A DNA stretch of 64,000 nt from Antedon bifida (taxonomy: Eukaryota > Echinodermata > Crinoidea > Comatulida > Antedonidae): the NCBI GenBank assembly GCA_963402885.1, contig OY727102.1, positions 1 to 64,000 of the forward strand, in the 5' to 3' direction. This document shows, piece after piece, positions 58,601 through 64,000 of this stretch (position 1 is the first letter of the stretch; every line of letters begins with the position of its first letter). The translations under genes were made by a program, and so were the position numbers. A model generated the notes under the pieces. It did not search any database. It was not told where the DNA came from and saw nothing but the letters and a program-made list of their open reading frames with translations.

Positions 58601-61600
58601 AAAAAAAAAGTCAATAAAATGACTAAAATCATCACTCTCAAGTTGTTTCAAAGCCGCCAATCGAAATGTAACAACTACAAGCAACACACTTGATAGACTG
58701 GGAACAATTAGAAAATGAAACCAAAATTACCTTCAAATTCTTCTACGGGTGTTGCAGGATGAGGTGTAGGCGTCCTTTTCGCACCTATTAAAATATCATC
58801 ATTACTATTGTTAAAGTTTAGTCCTCTTTCCAAGAGTTCTTTTTTCAAATCAAATATTACTGATACTGATTGTAATTATGCAATTTATTTCTAAGTCTAT
58901 AAAGCAAAACAATAGCCTGTTTAAGCAAATAAAACAAAAGAATGTTTTTAATTAAAAAGAAACAAGTCCTACTGCACAATTAATAATAAAAGACATGAAA
59001 AAAGTTTACATCAACATAATCATGTTTATTATTAAGCTAGGCTTAAGTACAGCAGCAGCAGTATTAGCAGAACATCTTGGGTTTAATACCTATAACATAA
59101 ATCTATTTAATCTAAATAATACCTTTCACTCATCCTATGCTAAAATATGCAGGCTAAGCTTACATTGTATTGCTGATGTGGTTGATTTCGTCTATTCTAT
59201 TTTGTATAAGTTATATAGATGTTTGATCCATGTTGTTTTATCTTTGTTTAAACAAAACCAAAACAATCAATTATTAGCAGACATTCATAGCTGACAACCT
59301 ATCATTTACATCCTTTCATAAGTAAGTATATATTGTAGTGTATTGCAAAGCAAAGCTGCTGACAACTCAACACATTGAAGAACAATAATACTTGGTCATA
59401 ACCTGCAGCTAAATCTTCCTCTTCCACCAATGGAGTTAGTTCTTTTTTTCGTTTAAGTATTACTGGAATCATTACCCTTACTGGTGGGGGCGGTGGAGGA
59501 GTTGGAATTCTCTGTGCAATTTGAGGAGTTGGTGTTTCTTCCTCCACTGGTGTTGGTGTTCTTTCTTTCAATGGTGTTGAGGGCTTTGGTGTTTCTTCCT
59601 TCACTGGGGTTGGTGTTCTTTCTTTCAATGGTGTTGAGGGCTTTGGTGTTTCTTCCTTCACTGGGGTTGGTGTTCTTTCTTTCAATGGTGTTGAGGGCTT
59701 TGGTGTTTCTTCCTTCACTGGGGTTGGTGTTCTTTCTTTCAATGGTGTAGAAGGTGTTGGTGTTTCTTCCTTCACTGGTGTAAGTGTTCTTTCTTTCAAA
59801 GGTGTAGGAGGTTTTGGTGTTTCTTCTTTCACTGGTGTTGGTGATCTTTCTTTCAAAGGTGTATGAGTAGGTTCAGGGGTTGGTGTTTTTTCTTTCTCTA
59901 GTGGATTACTCTCATCAATAAGATAAACAGGAGTCAACATTTCTTCTTTGGCTGGTATAGGTGTAGTGTTCTTTTCAACTGGTGGTGAAGGTTTTTTTTC
60001 TTCTTTTACTGGTGTTAATGTTCTTTCCATTTGAAGCAGTTCAATTTCCTGTTCTTCAATTTCTGGAAATGTAGGTATACTAGGGGAAGGAGTGGAACTA
60101 CCTGGAAGTGCCGGTTCTGCTGGTGTCACAGAGGTTAATATAGAGTCTAGTGTTGCTTTATGAATATATAAAAAAATAAATAATACAGAAACGAGTAAAT
60201 TAAATGAAGAAATTATTATAAAAGTGTTAAAATTAAATGACAATATTAAAGGGATTTACTGTGCTGTGAACATTATGTGACATAGATCACTATTATAAAA
60301 TATTTAGTTTTATCTTTATGTAAATAATCATTATTACATTTACACTTCACTGCTGTTGTTAAAATGTAATCATACAAACAATCTAATAATGAACTATTTT
60401 AATTTTATTCGTCATAATTTCATCATTTTGGTTTAAAGTAAAACAGCCAGAAATAAATTGCAGAGCTTTCAGGCAACACTAGCCCTTCCTCAGTGCAAGT
60501 GAGAGTACTTGAAGAAGATTGAGACAGACATTGGATGGAATGAAATAAATATAATTACTATATATTTCCTCATCTTTATAATTAATTAATTTTCAGTATA
60601 TCACTCAGCTGGGCAGTAGAATTTATTCTGTGCCTGTTAATATTAATATCATCTTTTTTGTTTCTTTTTCAAACAATTTCAAAGCTTTATTGATGTATTA
60701 CGTATTATTGTGAATAAATTAATTGGTCAGTTTTGACCAATTTATAATAATTACAGCAATGCATCCAACCAGTACCAGTCAAGACATGTATATGGCTCTA
60801 GAACTTAAAGACCTTTTCCAGTAAGAGTAGGATTTCACTGTTCTTTCTAGATATCTGGCTTTGATATACAAGAGTGGTAATAGGTAAATGTAAACACTGC
60901 TAAACCACTTAACAACAAAGTATTAAAATTAGAAAGTATATAAACCATAAATTAGAGATAAGTTCCAATAAAGCACTTACGTTTTGTTATTGGTGTCTCA
61001 TCCTCTAAAATACACTTTGGTTTTCCAACTAGACCATTGAAAGAAATAAAATATTAATATTTAATGTCAGTACAAATAAAGTTCATTTTATAATTACTTT
61101 ATTTACAAATTGAAAATAATAAAATACTATGTTGATATAAAGTTTGCGGTACACCATGTGTATTAGTTCTGAAAAGAACTGTTGAGTTTCTCGACGTTTC
61201 GATCAATATACTTTGATCGTCCTCAGGAGTGAGGACGATCAAATTATATTATGTTTCTCCTGAGGACGATCAAAGTATATTGATCGAAACGTCGAGAAAC
61301 TCAACAGTTCTTTTCAGAACTAATACACGTGGTGTACCGCAAACTTTATATCAACATTCGATTTCGCCATGCAAACCTTCAAACAATAAAATACTAATAA
61401 TGTGTGATTGTATAAGAAATAAACATTCCTACACTTTCAAAGTATTACTTGTGTGTACATTTGATAGCATCACTACTTATCAGTTAAGTACAGTAAGTAA
61501 CTGTGAGTAATACTTACATTGTATAACTTCTGCATACAGTCATACATTAGATTTATGTACAGTAAGTAACTGTGAGTAATACTTACATTGTACAACTTCT

Positions 61601-64000
61601 GCATACAGTCATACATTAGATTCAAGTACAGTAAGTAACTGTGAGTAATACTTACATTGTACAACTTCTGCATACAGTCATACATTAGATTCATGTACAG
61701 TAAGTAACTGTGAGTAATACTTACATTGTACAACTTCTGCATACAGTCATACATTAGATTCAAGTACAGTAAGTAACTGTGAGTAATACTTACATTGTAC
61801 AACTTCTGCATACAGTCATACATTAGATTCAAGTACAGTAAGTAACTGTGAGTAATACTTACATTGTACAACTTCTGCATACAGTCATACATTAGATTCA
61901 TGTACAGTAAGTAACTGTGAGTAATACTTACATTGTATAACTTCTGCATACAGTCATACATTAGATTTATGTACAGTAAGTAACTGAATAATACTTACAT
62001 TGTATAACGTCTGCATACAGTCATACATTAGATTCAAGTACAGTAAGTAACTGTGAGTAATACTTACATTGTACAACTTCTGCATACAGTCATACATTAG
62101 ATTCAAGTACAGTAAGTAACTGTGAGTAATACTTACATTGTATAACTTCTGCATACAGTCGTACATTAGATTCACCCGTATCAACAGTTGGCTTTGTAAC
62201 ACCATCTGGCAAAAACCCCACACACTGACCTTTAGCATCCACTGATGTTAAAGTTACAAATCCTTTGTCTTTGTATTTTGTTACAACAAAATGACAACAG
62301 TCATCTCCACTGCCCTGTTGATTTAAACCAAACTTAGTTATGATAGCAAGTCTATAGTACTTACAGATGTACTGTATTATCATCCAAAAATATAATATCT
62401 TTAATTGAACCTACTATGATGTTTTTCAACTAGAAATTTGTATAATGTTATATGTAGAGAGTTTTCAATGAAAATGAAACGAAAACCTACGTTTGGACTA
62501 ATTAGTATTAATGTGGCAAGAAAGTCTTTGAGGATAATGAGCGAAAGACATACACAGCATTTTGTTGATAATGATGGATAAAAAGTATAACAATTTTATT
62601 TTTTAAAAAGGCTAACCTGCGCATTGCAGTATCCATTCTTTACTTGGAGAAAATGTTTTGGCCACTGGATACTTTCAAACATACGGACACCTCCAGCGTT
62701 CACTTTGTGTACCCTCCAGTAAGCATCTTCACTTTTTTCTCCAGTTGCAATACATTCACCATTATTATCAATACTGAGCACTTGGGTTCTGGATGTATAA
62801 AATAACACAATTCCATCTTCACGAAAAGCACCCTAAGAACAAAAAACATATCACGTTTTAATATATATACTGTATTTATACCTTTTGACCTGACGAGTGT
62901 GTTAGCTTTGCTAGCATACGAAACAAATTTGTAGTCAATAAAGTACCATGAAGTAACCAAGTTTTATTTTTATTTGTGATACATATCTAGCTCTACCAAT
63001 GTAGACCAGAAGATCTAGTTATCTCTTACTCGTATATACCGTATATATATATATATATATTACATTAATTATTTGTATAATAATTACCTTGACATAACAA
63101 TGCAATTTTCTTGATGGTCCAATAGAAGGCCCTCTAGAGTCTCCAGGTTTTCCCGATTGAAGAAATGTAGCAATTTGACTAGATCCTTTTGCAGTGGCCT
63201 CTAAAATAACAGTCTTGTCTTCTTGAATACGTATTTTAAACTCACAGTTTATTCTTCCTTTACCCTGAAGAAAATGATGGCAGTTATGTAGTATTTATCC
63301 GTTTAAGTAATTATGTATCTCAAATTTAATAGTGATAATGTCATAATACTTACATGGCCACTAATCCTGTTAGTTTCGATGCACAGATAATGCTCTGGAA
63401 AAGCAACACTTTTGAAAGTGTAGATATTGTTTCGCACTTTTTCAGCTTCAAAGTAAGCTACAAAAATGTTAACAAAAGTGGTAAAAAAATCTTGAAATAT
63501 TCCATTTGTGGGGAATACCATTATTCACATTTTTATGAACTTTCTCTCTTTTAACTGAAAGCCATGGAACCTTCCCTTCTCTATTTTAATGTGGTTAACT
63601 GTAACAACATGTGTGAATGAATGCACTGCTTACATAGCATTGATGAACTTGTCTCTTTTAACTGAAAACCATGGAACCTTCCCTTCTCTATTTTAACTGA
63701 AAGCCATGGAACCTTCCTTTCTCTATTTTAATGTGGTTAACTGTAACAACATGTGTGAATGAATACCATTATTCACATTTTGATAAACTTACATAGCATT
63801 TATTTGTTCAATGTACAATGTTAGAAATTTGTATAGACATTATCAAATTTATTATCATACATCTCAATATTAAATATATTCAACAGTAATGTAATGTAAA
63901 TATCACTGAAACCAAAACACAAAAACTTACTTGATTCGTCTTTGTCATTAATGTCTCCAGATGCTTCCACTGATCCATCAGCTTTTAATTTGACTGCTTT
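27732..64000 (-). CDS. LOXHD1-like: LOXHD1-like giant PLAT/FN3 protein, 5'-truncated by the window edge
   Basis: Fifty-six exons from 64000 down to 27732 link with matching phases and GT/AG sites; their 11,028 nt give 3,675 residues plus a TAA stop, without frameshift. Domain order (window residue numbers): beta-trefoil-like 1-248; Pro/Thr/Lys/Glu linker 249-533; PLAT 1-4 about 534-1017; FN3 1-7 about 1041-1802; PLAT 5-16 about 1810-3562; acidic tail to 3675. PLATs alternate between a type starting G-x-W-K-V and a type with YxVxVxTG and GDTGxR, forming eight pairs joined by ELPAV-like linkers. LOXHD1 (15 PLATs in mammals) is needed in mechanosensory hair cells. The FN3 block and trefoil are not part of mammalian LOXHD1 as I know it, so orthology is uncertain. 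Confidence 0.88.
28984..40867 (-). CDS. LOXHD1-like: LOXHD1-like: connector and PLAT 15, split by the retrotransposon-bearing intron
   Basis: Exons 40867-40752 (connector), 40537-40374, then 29368-29285 and 29107-28984 after an 11-kb intron. The phase is 0 on both sides of the intron and the PLAT fold continues across it (GNWKLIVTTGE ... DEFD / VLLNNIGRIWKLRLQL), so splicing must remove both LTR elements. The last exon ends PAIWPELEEPR. Just inside the next intron (about 28925-28980) lies a second, imperfect copy of that exon end plus a donor. Confidence 0.84.
29487..32320 (-). mobile_element. Non-autonomous LTR retrotransposon (minus strand), gag/pol missing
   Basis: On the minus strand the 5' LTR is 32320-31072 (1,249 bp) and the 3' LTR 30770-29487 (1,284 bp); they differ by one 35-bp minisatellite unit. 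Both run TGTAATG to CGTTACA. Only 301 bp lie between: a tRNA-Leu-type primer site, a small ORF and a purine tract (complement of about 30771-30785). GTAT flanks both ends (29483-29486 and 32321-32324), a 4-bp target duplication. The LTR ends and primer region match the Ty3/gypsy element alongside, but U3 differs, so this is a diverged internal-deletion relative mobilised in trans. Confidence 0.88.
30863..31006 (-). CDS. 47-residue ORF of the non-autonomous element, unknown function
   Basis: Starts MVDLEKLLAEKVKEVREEV and ends YVLKLRNS. It is charged and probably helical at the N-terminus. It occupies nearly all the internal region. It follows the same leader as the autonomous gag (RVAEE-STHT versus RVAEG-ITHT) and then diverges. 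It may be a relic of the gag start or a retained small protein; I recognise no domain. Confidence 0.45.
   Translation of the reverse strand: MVDLEKLLAEKVKEVREEVRVVEYRADGKPKREKITTRTYVLKLRNS
32360..33492 (+). repeat. 5' LTR with internal 35-bp minisatellite
   Basis: About 17 to 18 copies of a 35-bp unit (GTTGCTGTGGAGGTTACACC then ATTGTTGGTGGTTAC) fill 32627-33245. Because 35 is not a multiple of three, the array is open in all three frames and yields spurious ORFs. The 3' LTR (38768-39894) carries the same array. Confidence 0.93.
33543..34811 (+). CDS. gag: Ty3/gypsy Gag
   Basis: The ATG at 33543 (MEQLQESLDAIQRE) is the first after the primer site and gives 422 aa; the open frame also extends back into the LTR. 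A capsid-like region (DYLQHFRACVEANGW, LYLA-like helices) is followed by a CCHC zinc knuckle, CYNCQQKGHLARQC, at 34620-34661. The protein packages element RNA into virus-like particles. The stop at 34809-34811 overlaps the pol frame by more than 120 nt. Confidence 0.92.
   Translation: MEQLQESLDAIQREINRLENEVTDMDPAQPLSSSIGHGSPPQRSTGGSGRAPLERDSSEQRAEETDSLEILGSPVGQSTGKRRSQPTEVDTFTPPWPLTREPRISGAEAMQKRFGKNLRCQRPVIHPDRFEGKAPWRDYLQHFRACVEANGWTEEQAGAFLKASLKGPALKVLAVAPERELTYVELIAALEHRFGPEKKTENFLMELRLRRQKPNETLQELGQAIRELSYLAYPEFPEAGVERLAKGHFSDAVGRAEIREGIFKASPATLDDALRAALSTDSFLKLEEQRNPRAPPKYLRPITNEPRQRQDDFEEKMGRWMAQVEARMLPRSTEQQTTRRRDKPWETREERQERLRKTVCYNCQQKGHLARQCRNRATDSGNEEQPTQGVERRLEEIEGPVNQRERGATPPPKPQTTPPPRQ
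34682..34724 (+). promoter_or_regulatory. Programmed -1 ribosomal frameshift signal between gag and pol
   Basis: GGGAAAC at 34682-34688 is in the exact register for slippage (G GGA AAC in the gag frame). Six bases later a predicted stem-loop begins: CAGCC (34695-34699) pairs with GGCTG (34720-34724), and CGAC (34699-34702) with GTCG (34710-34713). The -1 frame is open from here to the pol stop. Confidence 0.75.
34688..38686 (+). CDS. pol: Ty3/gypsy Pol (protease, RT, RNase H, integrase)
   Basis: Read in -1 frame from the slippery site it gives about 1,332 residues without a stop. Protease: LLVDTGAS near 34899-34922. Reverse transcriptase: FCVDYRRLN, DLASGYWQ, FGLCNAPSTF and catalytic VYLDDV at about 36188-36205. 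RNase H: DTDASD near 36630, then RTDHASL. Integrase: an HHCC zinc region (H-x-H, CDGCARRK) near 37378-37515, then catalytic Asp in MDILG, Asp in HTDQGRNF and Glu in MIERFN, and a GPY/F-type C-terminal module (WHGPYLI near 38296). There is no chromodomain. All catalytic residues are present, so the protein looks active. Confidence 0.95.
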   Translation, partial: RRAADSRGREEAGRDRRPSEPKRKRSYSSTQTTNHTSTQTVNQLKKTEYSKYHPSEGLYVGATVNGTRTTLLVDTGASDTVLSSRLYYEIPTERRPELRRDSRECQQADGSRLNTIGRTWVGLQVGHTFRVTEVVFADLKVLGVLGMNYLLGTGAALDLGRLQMKVGGEVIELLGSDETRFSPNIIVRDTSVILPGHEHIILGMIQSQPTDTETGLIEPDREGELAGQGLIMARTLVNAKQQALPLRIFNPGGEKRVLRAGTKVGKLYPVSADQVEANALHPEDPEPSQRLFPEHLVDLLSRSVTDLEPQYHRQVASLLTRFQDVFSEGDSDLGRTNKVKHHIDVGTSRPVKEQPRRQAAEASKEIERQVEDLLGRGLIEPSDSPWASNVVLVTKKDGTKRFCVDYRRLNSVTIKDAYPIPRINDSLDALSGAKWFSTLDLASGYWQVELDDDAKDKSTFTVRGGLYRWKVMPFGLCNAPSTFERLMERVLSGLQWKVLLVYLDDVIVYGKTVEEEIDRLEEVFCRLRTAGLKLKPKKCTLFKQEVSYLGHRVSHTGVMTDPEKIESVKEWPTPTTVRDVRSFLGLASYYRRFINGFASIAAPLHKLTEKSRRFSWDPECEQAFQELKDRLVQAPILAYPRPEGRFVLDTDASDVGIGAVLSQEQDGEEHVICYASRTLSKTERNYCATRRELLAVVTYLKHFRQYLYGQSITVRTDHASLRWLTSFKEPEGQLARWLQVLGEYNFKIVHRPGLKHGNADGLSRKPCVQCGIDETMARKKELAWKAVEVEMEEARERSSLRLVQFQPTWKNADIRQSQMTDDAIRWVMGFLERGEPRPKFEEIAGLQTDYKSYWQNWNLLEVRDEVLYRRWESDDGKEITWRLVLPEAMRSTVLEELHGGRTGGHLGVAKTTGRLVQRYFWPKMGAWVRSWIRKCDGCARRKTQPRKKAPLQQQPVGNPMERVAMDILGPLPETDRGNKYILVVGDYFSKWIEAYPIPNERAETVARCFVDNFVLRFGVPRQLHTDQGRNFESDLIKELCKILGIDKTRTTPYNPKSDGMIERFNRTLVNMVAIMIEPHCNQKDWDVHVPYATFAYRSTPHASTGETPNMMVLGREVALPVDLTMPIMETEDREMKTDYAEQLRARLRAAHGRARETLKSSARRQKATYDQKARKQDLEIGKYVWLYNSAKTVGKSPKLQCKWHGPYLIITKLSEVVYRIQEGPRKKPKVVHVDRLKPYEGEEIARWDIPPGDESPLARVAQEAFAEGNETPTVPEEVDGELQRPETPEQGPLLTIPEEPGDRGNTPVPQQTPPEGRYPRRRVRRRPARYEQ
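39895..40373. other. Intron DNA right of the Ty3/gypsy element
   Basis: AT-rich, without gene features. It does not begin with a copy of the bases left of the 5' LTR, so the expected target duplication is missing. Confidence 0.5.
41131..41270 (+). mobile_element. Dispersed repeat with hammerhead-like core (possible Penelope-like remnant)
   Basis: CTGATGA (41135-41141), a GGGC/GCCC hairpin (41143-41157) and GAAA (41158-41161) have the order of a hammerhead ribozyme core, with one extra A. A relative lies on the minus strand at about 60445-60500 (CTGAGGAAGGGCTAGTG). The 3' part (GAGATCCAGCCACTGATACC) recurs at about 11480-11510 in the opposite strand. Confidence 0.5.
41349..42379 (-). CDS. LOXHD1-like: LOXHD1-like: PLAT 13 and PLAT 14
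   Basis: Exons 42379-42219, 42133-42020, 41888-41598 and 41497-41349. PLAT 13: NWKCFVTTSD, VYGQNGKSNT, VKIRVAVVDLDE (the strand exon is longer than its sisters, 114 instead of 87 nt). Exon 41888-41598 joins the end of PLAT 13 (FEFNKWFSKT, INELPALI) to the start of PLAT 14 (YKLTFHTGYDEQSATDSNVF, GSNGDTGSRQLL) without the usual intron. PLAT 14 closes with FLFEAVTVGKIKHV. Confidence 0.85.
42627..44397 (-). CDS. LOXHD1-like: LOXHD1-like: PLAT 11 and PLAT 12
   Basis: Exons 44397-44136, 43602-43516 and 43414-43303 make PLAT 11. The first fuses the connector WFDDGVEDGK with GNWKVSVRTN, an intron loss compared with other pairs. Exons 43184-43030 and 42855-42627 make PLAT 12 (YKVQCHTGDK, IMGSNGDTGRRLL, FEIEAISVGKIHTIKVENE). 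PLAT 12 ends in an acidic connector (DQQDADNDSENE). Confidence 0.85.
44520..44939 (-). CDS. LOXHD1-like: LOXHD1-like: PLAT 10
   Basis: Exons 44939-44773 and 44677-44520. The domain shows KYIVAIKTGN, FIVINGEKGDSGKRQL, then VNMFSIEAVDLMRPNRLLLG and AGWFVEEITI. It pairs with PLAT 9 upstream. The usual intron pattern (2-0 then 0-2) is kept. Confidence 0.85.
45055..46366 (-). CDS. LOXHD1-like: LOXHD1-like: PLAT 9 with long acidic insert
   Basis: Exons 46366-45795 (572 nt), 45558-45472 and 45322-45055. The first starts GKWLVWVTTGREDNMGTDANVTIQVYG, then after LPLTEEH carries about 115 residues made mainly of E, D, N and K (units such as NKNEEDKNDDE) before returning to SVKQFE. The next exon is a standard PLAT strand block (IDVGEIGSLYKIRIVHDN). 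The last includes a second acidic stretch (KEENEDN-like) and ends CLEMAAIRPDA. The insert sits in a surface loop and is probably disordered or Ca2+-buffering; that is inference. Confidence 0.83.
46718..48564 (-). CDS. LOXHD1-like: LOXHD1-like: PLAT 7 and PLAT 8
   Basis: Exons 48564-48514 (connector), 48362-48208, 48035-47949, 47783-47673 and 47508-47379 (PLAT 7), then 47225-47074 and 46937-46718 (PLAT 8). PLAT 7 shows GTWKVTVRTS, VDAGDIGEVQKVRLTHDN and FRFDSWLTYD. The 111-nt exon 47783-47673 (phase 0-0) adds 37 residues inside the PLAT core, where all sister domains run straight on, so it may be an alternative exon. PLAT 8 (MYELRTITNK, GEFGNTGKRTL) is more diverged than its sisters. Confidence 0.78.
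48689..50088 (-). CDS. LOXHD1-like: LOXHD1-like: 21-nt microexon, PLAT 5 and PLAT 6
   Basis: Exon 50088-50068 is only 21 nt (phase 1-1, K-SDKPET). Exons 49884-49718 and the large 49412-48956 encode PLAT 5 (GEWKVVVNTS, VNVGDIVEIYKIRIG, FDRWLSRY, VRELPAIREN). The large exon runs on without an intron into PLAT 6 (VNVYLVKLDVG, CYTDANVWITLHGERGDTG), which is completed by 48823-48689. Three introns present in other PLAT pairs are therefore absent here. Confidence 0.84.
50376..51334 (-). CDS. LOXHD1-like: LOXHD1-like: fibronectin type III domains 6 and 7
   Basis: Exons 51334-51059 and 50645-50376, both phase 1-1. FN3-6 shows LILSWKPPDG, TNYQVNL and FEQEYTTNIFT; FN3-7 shows IVVTWKKPNG, TGFKVVC and LEPGKEYDIQIW. 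They follow the same W/GY/PG-Y plan as domains 1-4, so recent tandem duplication followed by divergence is likely. Confidence 0.86.
51954..52616 (-). CDS. LOXHD1-like: LOXHD1-like: FN3 domain 5 with RS-like repeat insert
   Basis: One 663-nt phase 1-1 exon. The start (ITVNWDRPSGELTGYKVICL) and end (ITVYVDEKTT, LEGGCHYIIDIFT) are a normal FN3, but about 130 residues are inserted after strand C. The insert is hydrophilic and contains at least five copies of the octapeptide GDRSKSRT after GDRRKSDA units, then basic Lys/Ser-rich sequence. It is likely a disordered, phosphorylatable loop. The repeat is also a DNA-level minisatellite (24-bp units), so length may vary between individuals. Confidence 0.85.
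52929..54762 (-). CDS. LOXHD1-like: LOXHD1-like: fibronectin type III domains 1-4
   Basis: Four single-exon FN3 domains: 54762-54499, 54167-53904, 53671-53393 and 53198-52929. Every one starts and ends in phase 1 and has a W in strand B (VKWRKP, VTWDAP, VSWKQP, VGWKKP), a GY in strand C (TGYCV, TGYKV, NGYQL, EGYRL) and a L-x-P-G-x-x-Y turn (LNPGYEY, LTPGKKY, LSPGKVY, LAPGREY). Symmetric 1-1 exons are the classic exon-shuffling unit for FN3. Confidence 0.88.
53764..53870. repeat. 54-bp direct duplication in an FN3 intron
   Basis: TGTTTTACACACATTGTATA followed by CACACCTATTAACAGATCC occurs twice in tandem. Confidence 0.85.
55053..56443 (-). CDS. LOXHD1-like: LOXHD1-like: PLAT 3 and PLAT 4
   Basis: Exons 56443-56283 and 56124-55905 give PLAT 3 (TDWQIFVTTG, VYGDKGMDECTLL, KIRIGYENW), ending WRELPVVIPP. 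Exon 55762-55450 (313 nt) encodes the whole of PLAT 4 without the intron that splits other second-type PLATs (YYVMVWTGSNEEAETNANVF). Exon 55120-55053 is a connector into the fibronectin block. A three-copy 53-bp direct repeat sits in the following intron at about 55172-55320. Confidence 0.85.
56923..58360 (-). CDS. LOXHD1-like: LOXHD1-like: PLAT 1 and PLAT 2
   Basis: Exons 58360-58209 and 58047-57825 form PLAT 1 (DGDWKVYVKTG, then VNLLDIGEVYKIRIG and a WQLSQVKL strand), ending in the linker LWRELPAVRPG. Exons 57684-57533 and 57315-57158 form PLAT 2 (HKYVVEVHTG, SDTDSNVYLNIVGEKGD, GHDGKGAGAGWYL). Exon 56996-56923 is the interdomain connector WLDEGQDD. PLAT/LH2 domains are beta-sandwiches that bind lipid or protein partners at membranes. 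Confidence 0.85.
58731..61028 (-). CDS. LOXHD1-like: LOXHD1-like: proline/threonine-rich linker exons
   Basis: Exons 61028-60981 (48 nt), 60155-59403 (753 nt) and 58784-58731 (54 nt), all phase 1 to phase 1. The large exon carries a 19-residue repeat (PTPVKEETPKPSTPLKERT) in about seven copies, some degenerate, with Pro-rich flanks (PTPPPPPPV). It looks like an extended, disordered spacer between the trefoil region and the first PLAT. Its donor is GCAG/gttatg, weaker than the others, but the phase fits the next exon. Confidence 0.8.
61129..61357. repeat. Near-perfect palindrome, 101-bp arms, 27-bp spacer
   Basis: The left arm 61129-61229 is the reverse complement of 61257-61357 with about one mismatch. 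Each arm contains CTGAGGACGATCAAAG, a hairpin GATCAA/TTGATC, and GAAACGTCGAG. This is a hammerhead-like layout (CUGANGA, stem, GAAA) as found at the ends of some Penelope-like elements, but with one extra base before the hairpin. It lies in an intron of the LOXHD1-like gene. Confidence 0.85.
61490..62136 (-). repeat. 69-bp array duplicating an exon end and splice donor, about 9 units
   Basis: Each unit repeats the last 34 or so bases of the 62314-62137 exon (CTGTATGCAGAAGTTATACA then AT) followed by a gtaagtatt donor and an intron piece with CTCACAGTTACTTACTGTAC. The real exon reads CGA where the intronic copies read TGA. The period is a multiple of three, so the array is open in another frame. 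Confidence 0.88.
62137..64000 (-). CDS. LOXHD1-like: LOXHD1-like: beta-trefoil-like exons
   Basis: Exons 64000-63931 (partial), 63457-63354, 63264-63088, 62832-62617 and 62314-62137. The translation shows two repeats of an IL-1/FGF/fascin-like pattern: a D-G-S-V or N-G-E-C-I strand, then YTFKSVAFPEHYLCIE or VRMFESIQWPKHFLQVKN, then a long beta-rich stretch ending GPSRKLHCYV or GKGQ-like turns. I infer two tandem beta-trefoils. No enzymatic motif is visible. The last exon's donor lies directly beside the 69-bp repeat array, which copies its 3' end. The upstream part of the protein is outside the window. Confidence 0.7.
63540..63795. repeat. Duplicated intronic segments
   Basis: Blocks containing CCATGGAACCTTCC with TCTCTATTTTAA recur three times, and TGTAACAACATGTGTGAATG twice, in the intron following the first partial exon of the LOXHD1-like gene. 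Confidence 0.75.

Noticed and set aside
59484..59750. Plus-strand repeat ORF (VLVFFLSMVLRAL)
   Set aside because: It is the antisense shadow of the proline-rich coding exon 60155-59403.
61129..61357. A canonical active hammerhead ribozyme
   Set aside because: One extra base separates CTGAGGA from the hairpin and no convincing stem I closes, so only a hammerhead-like motif is claimed.

Overview
The window is a chromosome end. It opens with about 2.3 kb of CCCTAA telomere and telomere-variant repeats, then a roughly 147-bp subtelomeric satellite, and continues into AT-rich, intron-rich animal DNA. TTAGGG-type telomeres, spliced genes with short exons, a 5S/tRNA/Deu-type chimeric SINE, decayed LINE fragments and a Ty3/gypsy element suggest an invertebrate deuterostome, perhaps an echinoderm. 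That placement is inference.

Layout: 1-2330 telomere arrays; 3178-3318 an interstitial telomere-variant block; 3319-4880 the 147-bp satellite; 5080-7235 SINE and LINE debris; 7236-11308 gene-poor DNA with short tandem repeats. From 11309 to 25152 (minus strand) lies one RAB10 locus. Four common exons (11309-14020) carry G3 to the C-terminal CC. Upstream lie six separate first coding exons (A to F, 14746-25152). Each has its own ATG, a P-loop and a switch I, and each ends in the same phase-1 donor, so any one could splice to the common body. F is ordinary RAB10 (200 aa); A to E are strongly diverged. Two of them (B and D) are short and easy to miss. This combinatorial GTPase locus is the most unusual thing here. 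Its introns are packed with minisatellites (73, 28/25, 140, 57 and 79 bp).

From 27732 to the right edge (minus strand, 5' end outside the window) is one giant LOXHD1-like gene. I could trace 56 exons with matching splice phases throughout (11,028 coding nt, 3,675 aa). The order is: beta-trefoil-like region, proline-rich linker, 4 PLAT domains, 7 fibronectin type III domains (one holding an RS-like repeat insert), 12 more PLAT domains (one holding a long acidic insert), and an Asp-rich tail.

One of its introns (29369-40373) holds two related LTR retrotransposons placed head to head: a 2.8-kb non-autonomous element on the minus strand (4-bp target duplication) and a 7.5-kb apparently intact Ty3/gypsy element on the plus strand. 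The latter has no visible LTR differences, a tRNA-Leu primer site and a well-placed -1 frameshift signal. Further upstream introns hold a 69-bp tandem array that multiplies an exon end plus its splice donor, and a 101-bp-arm palindrome with hammerhead-like motifs.

The two host genes have no evident functional link. RAB10 is a membrane-traffic GTPase, and LOXHD1-family proteins act at the plasma membrane of hair or ciliated cells.
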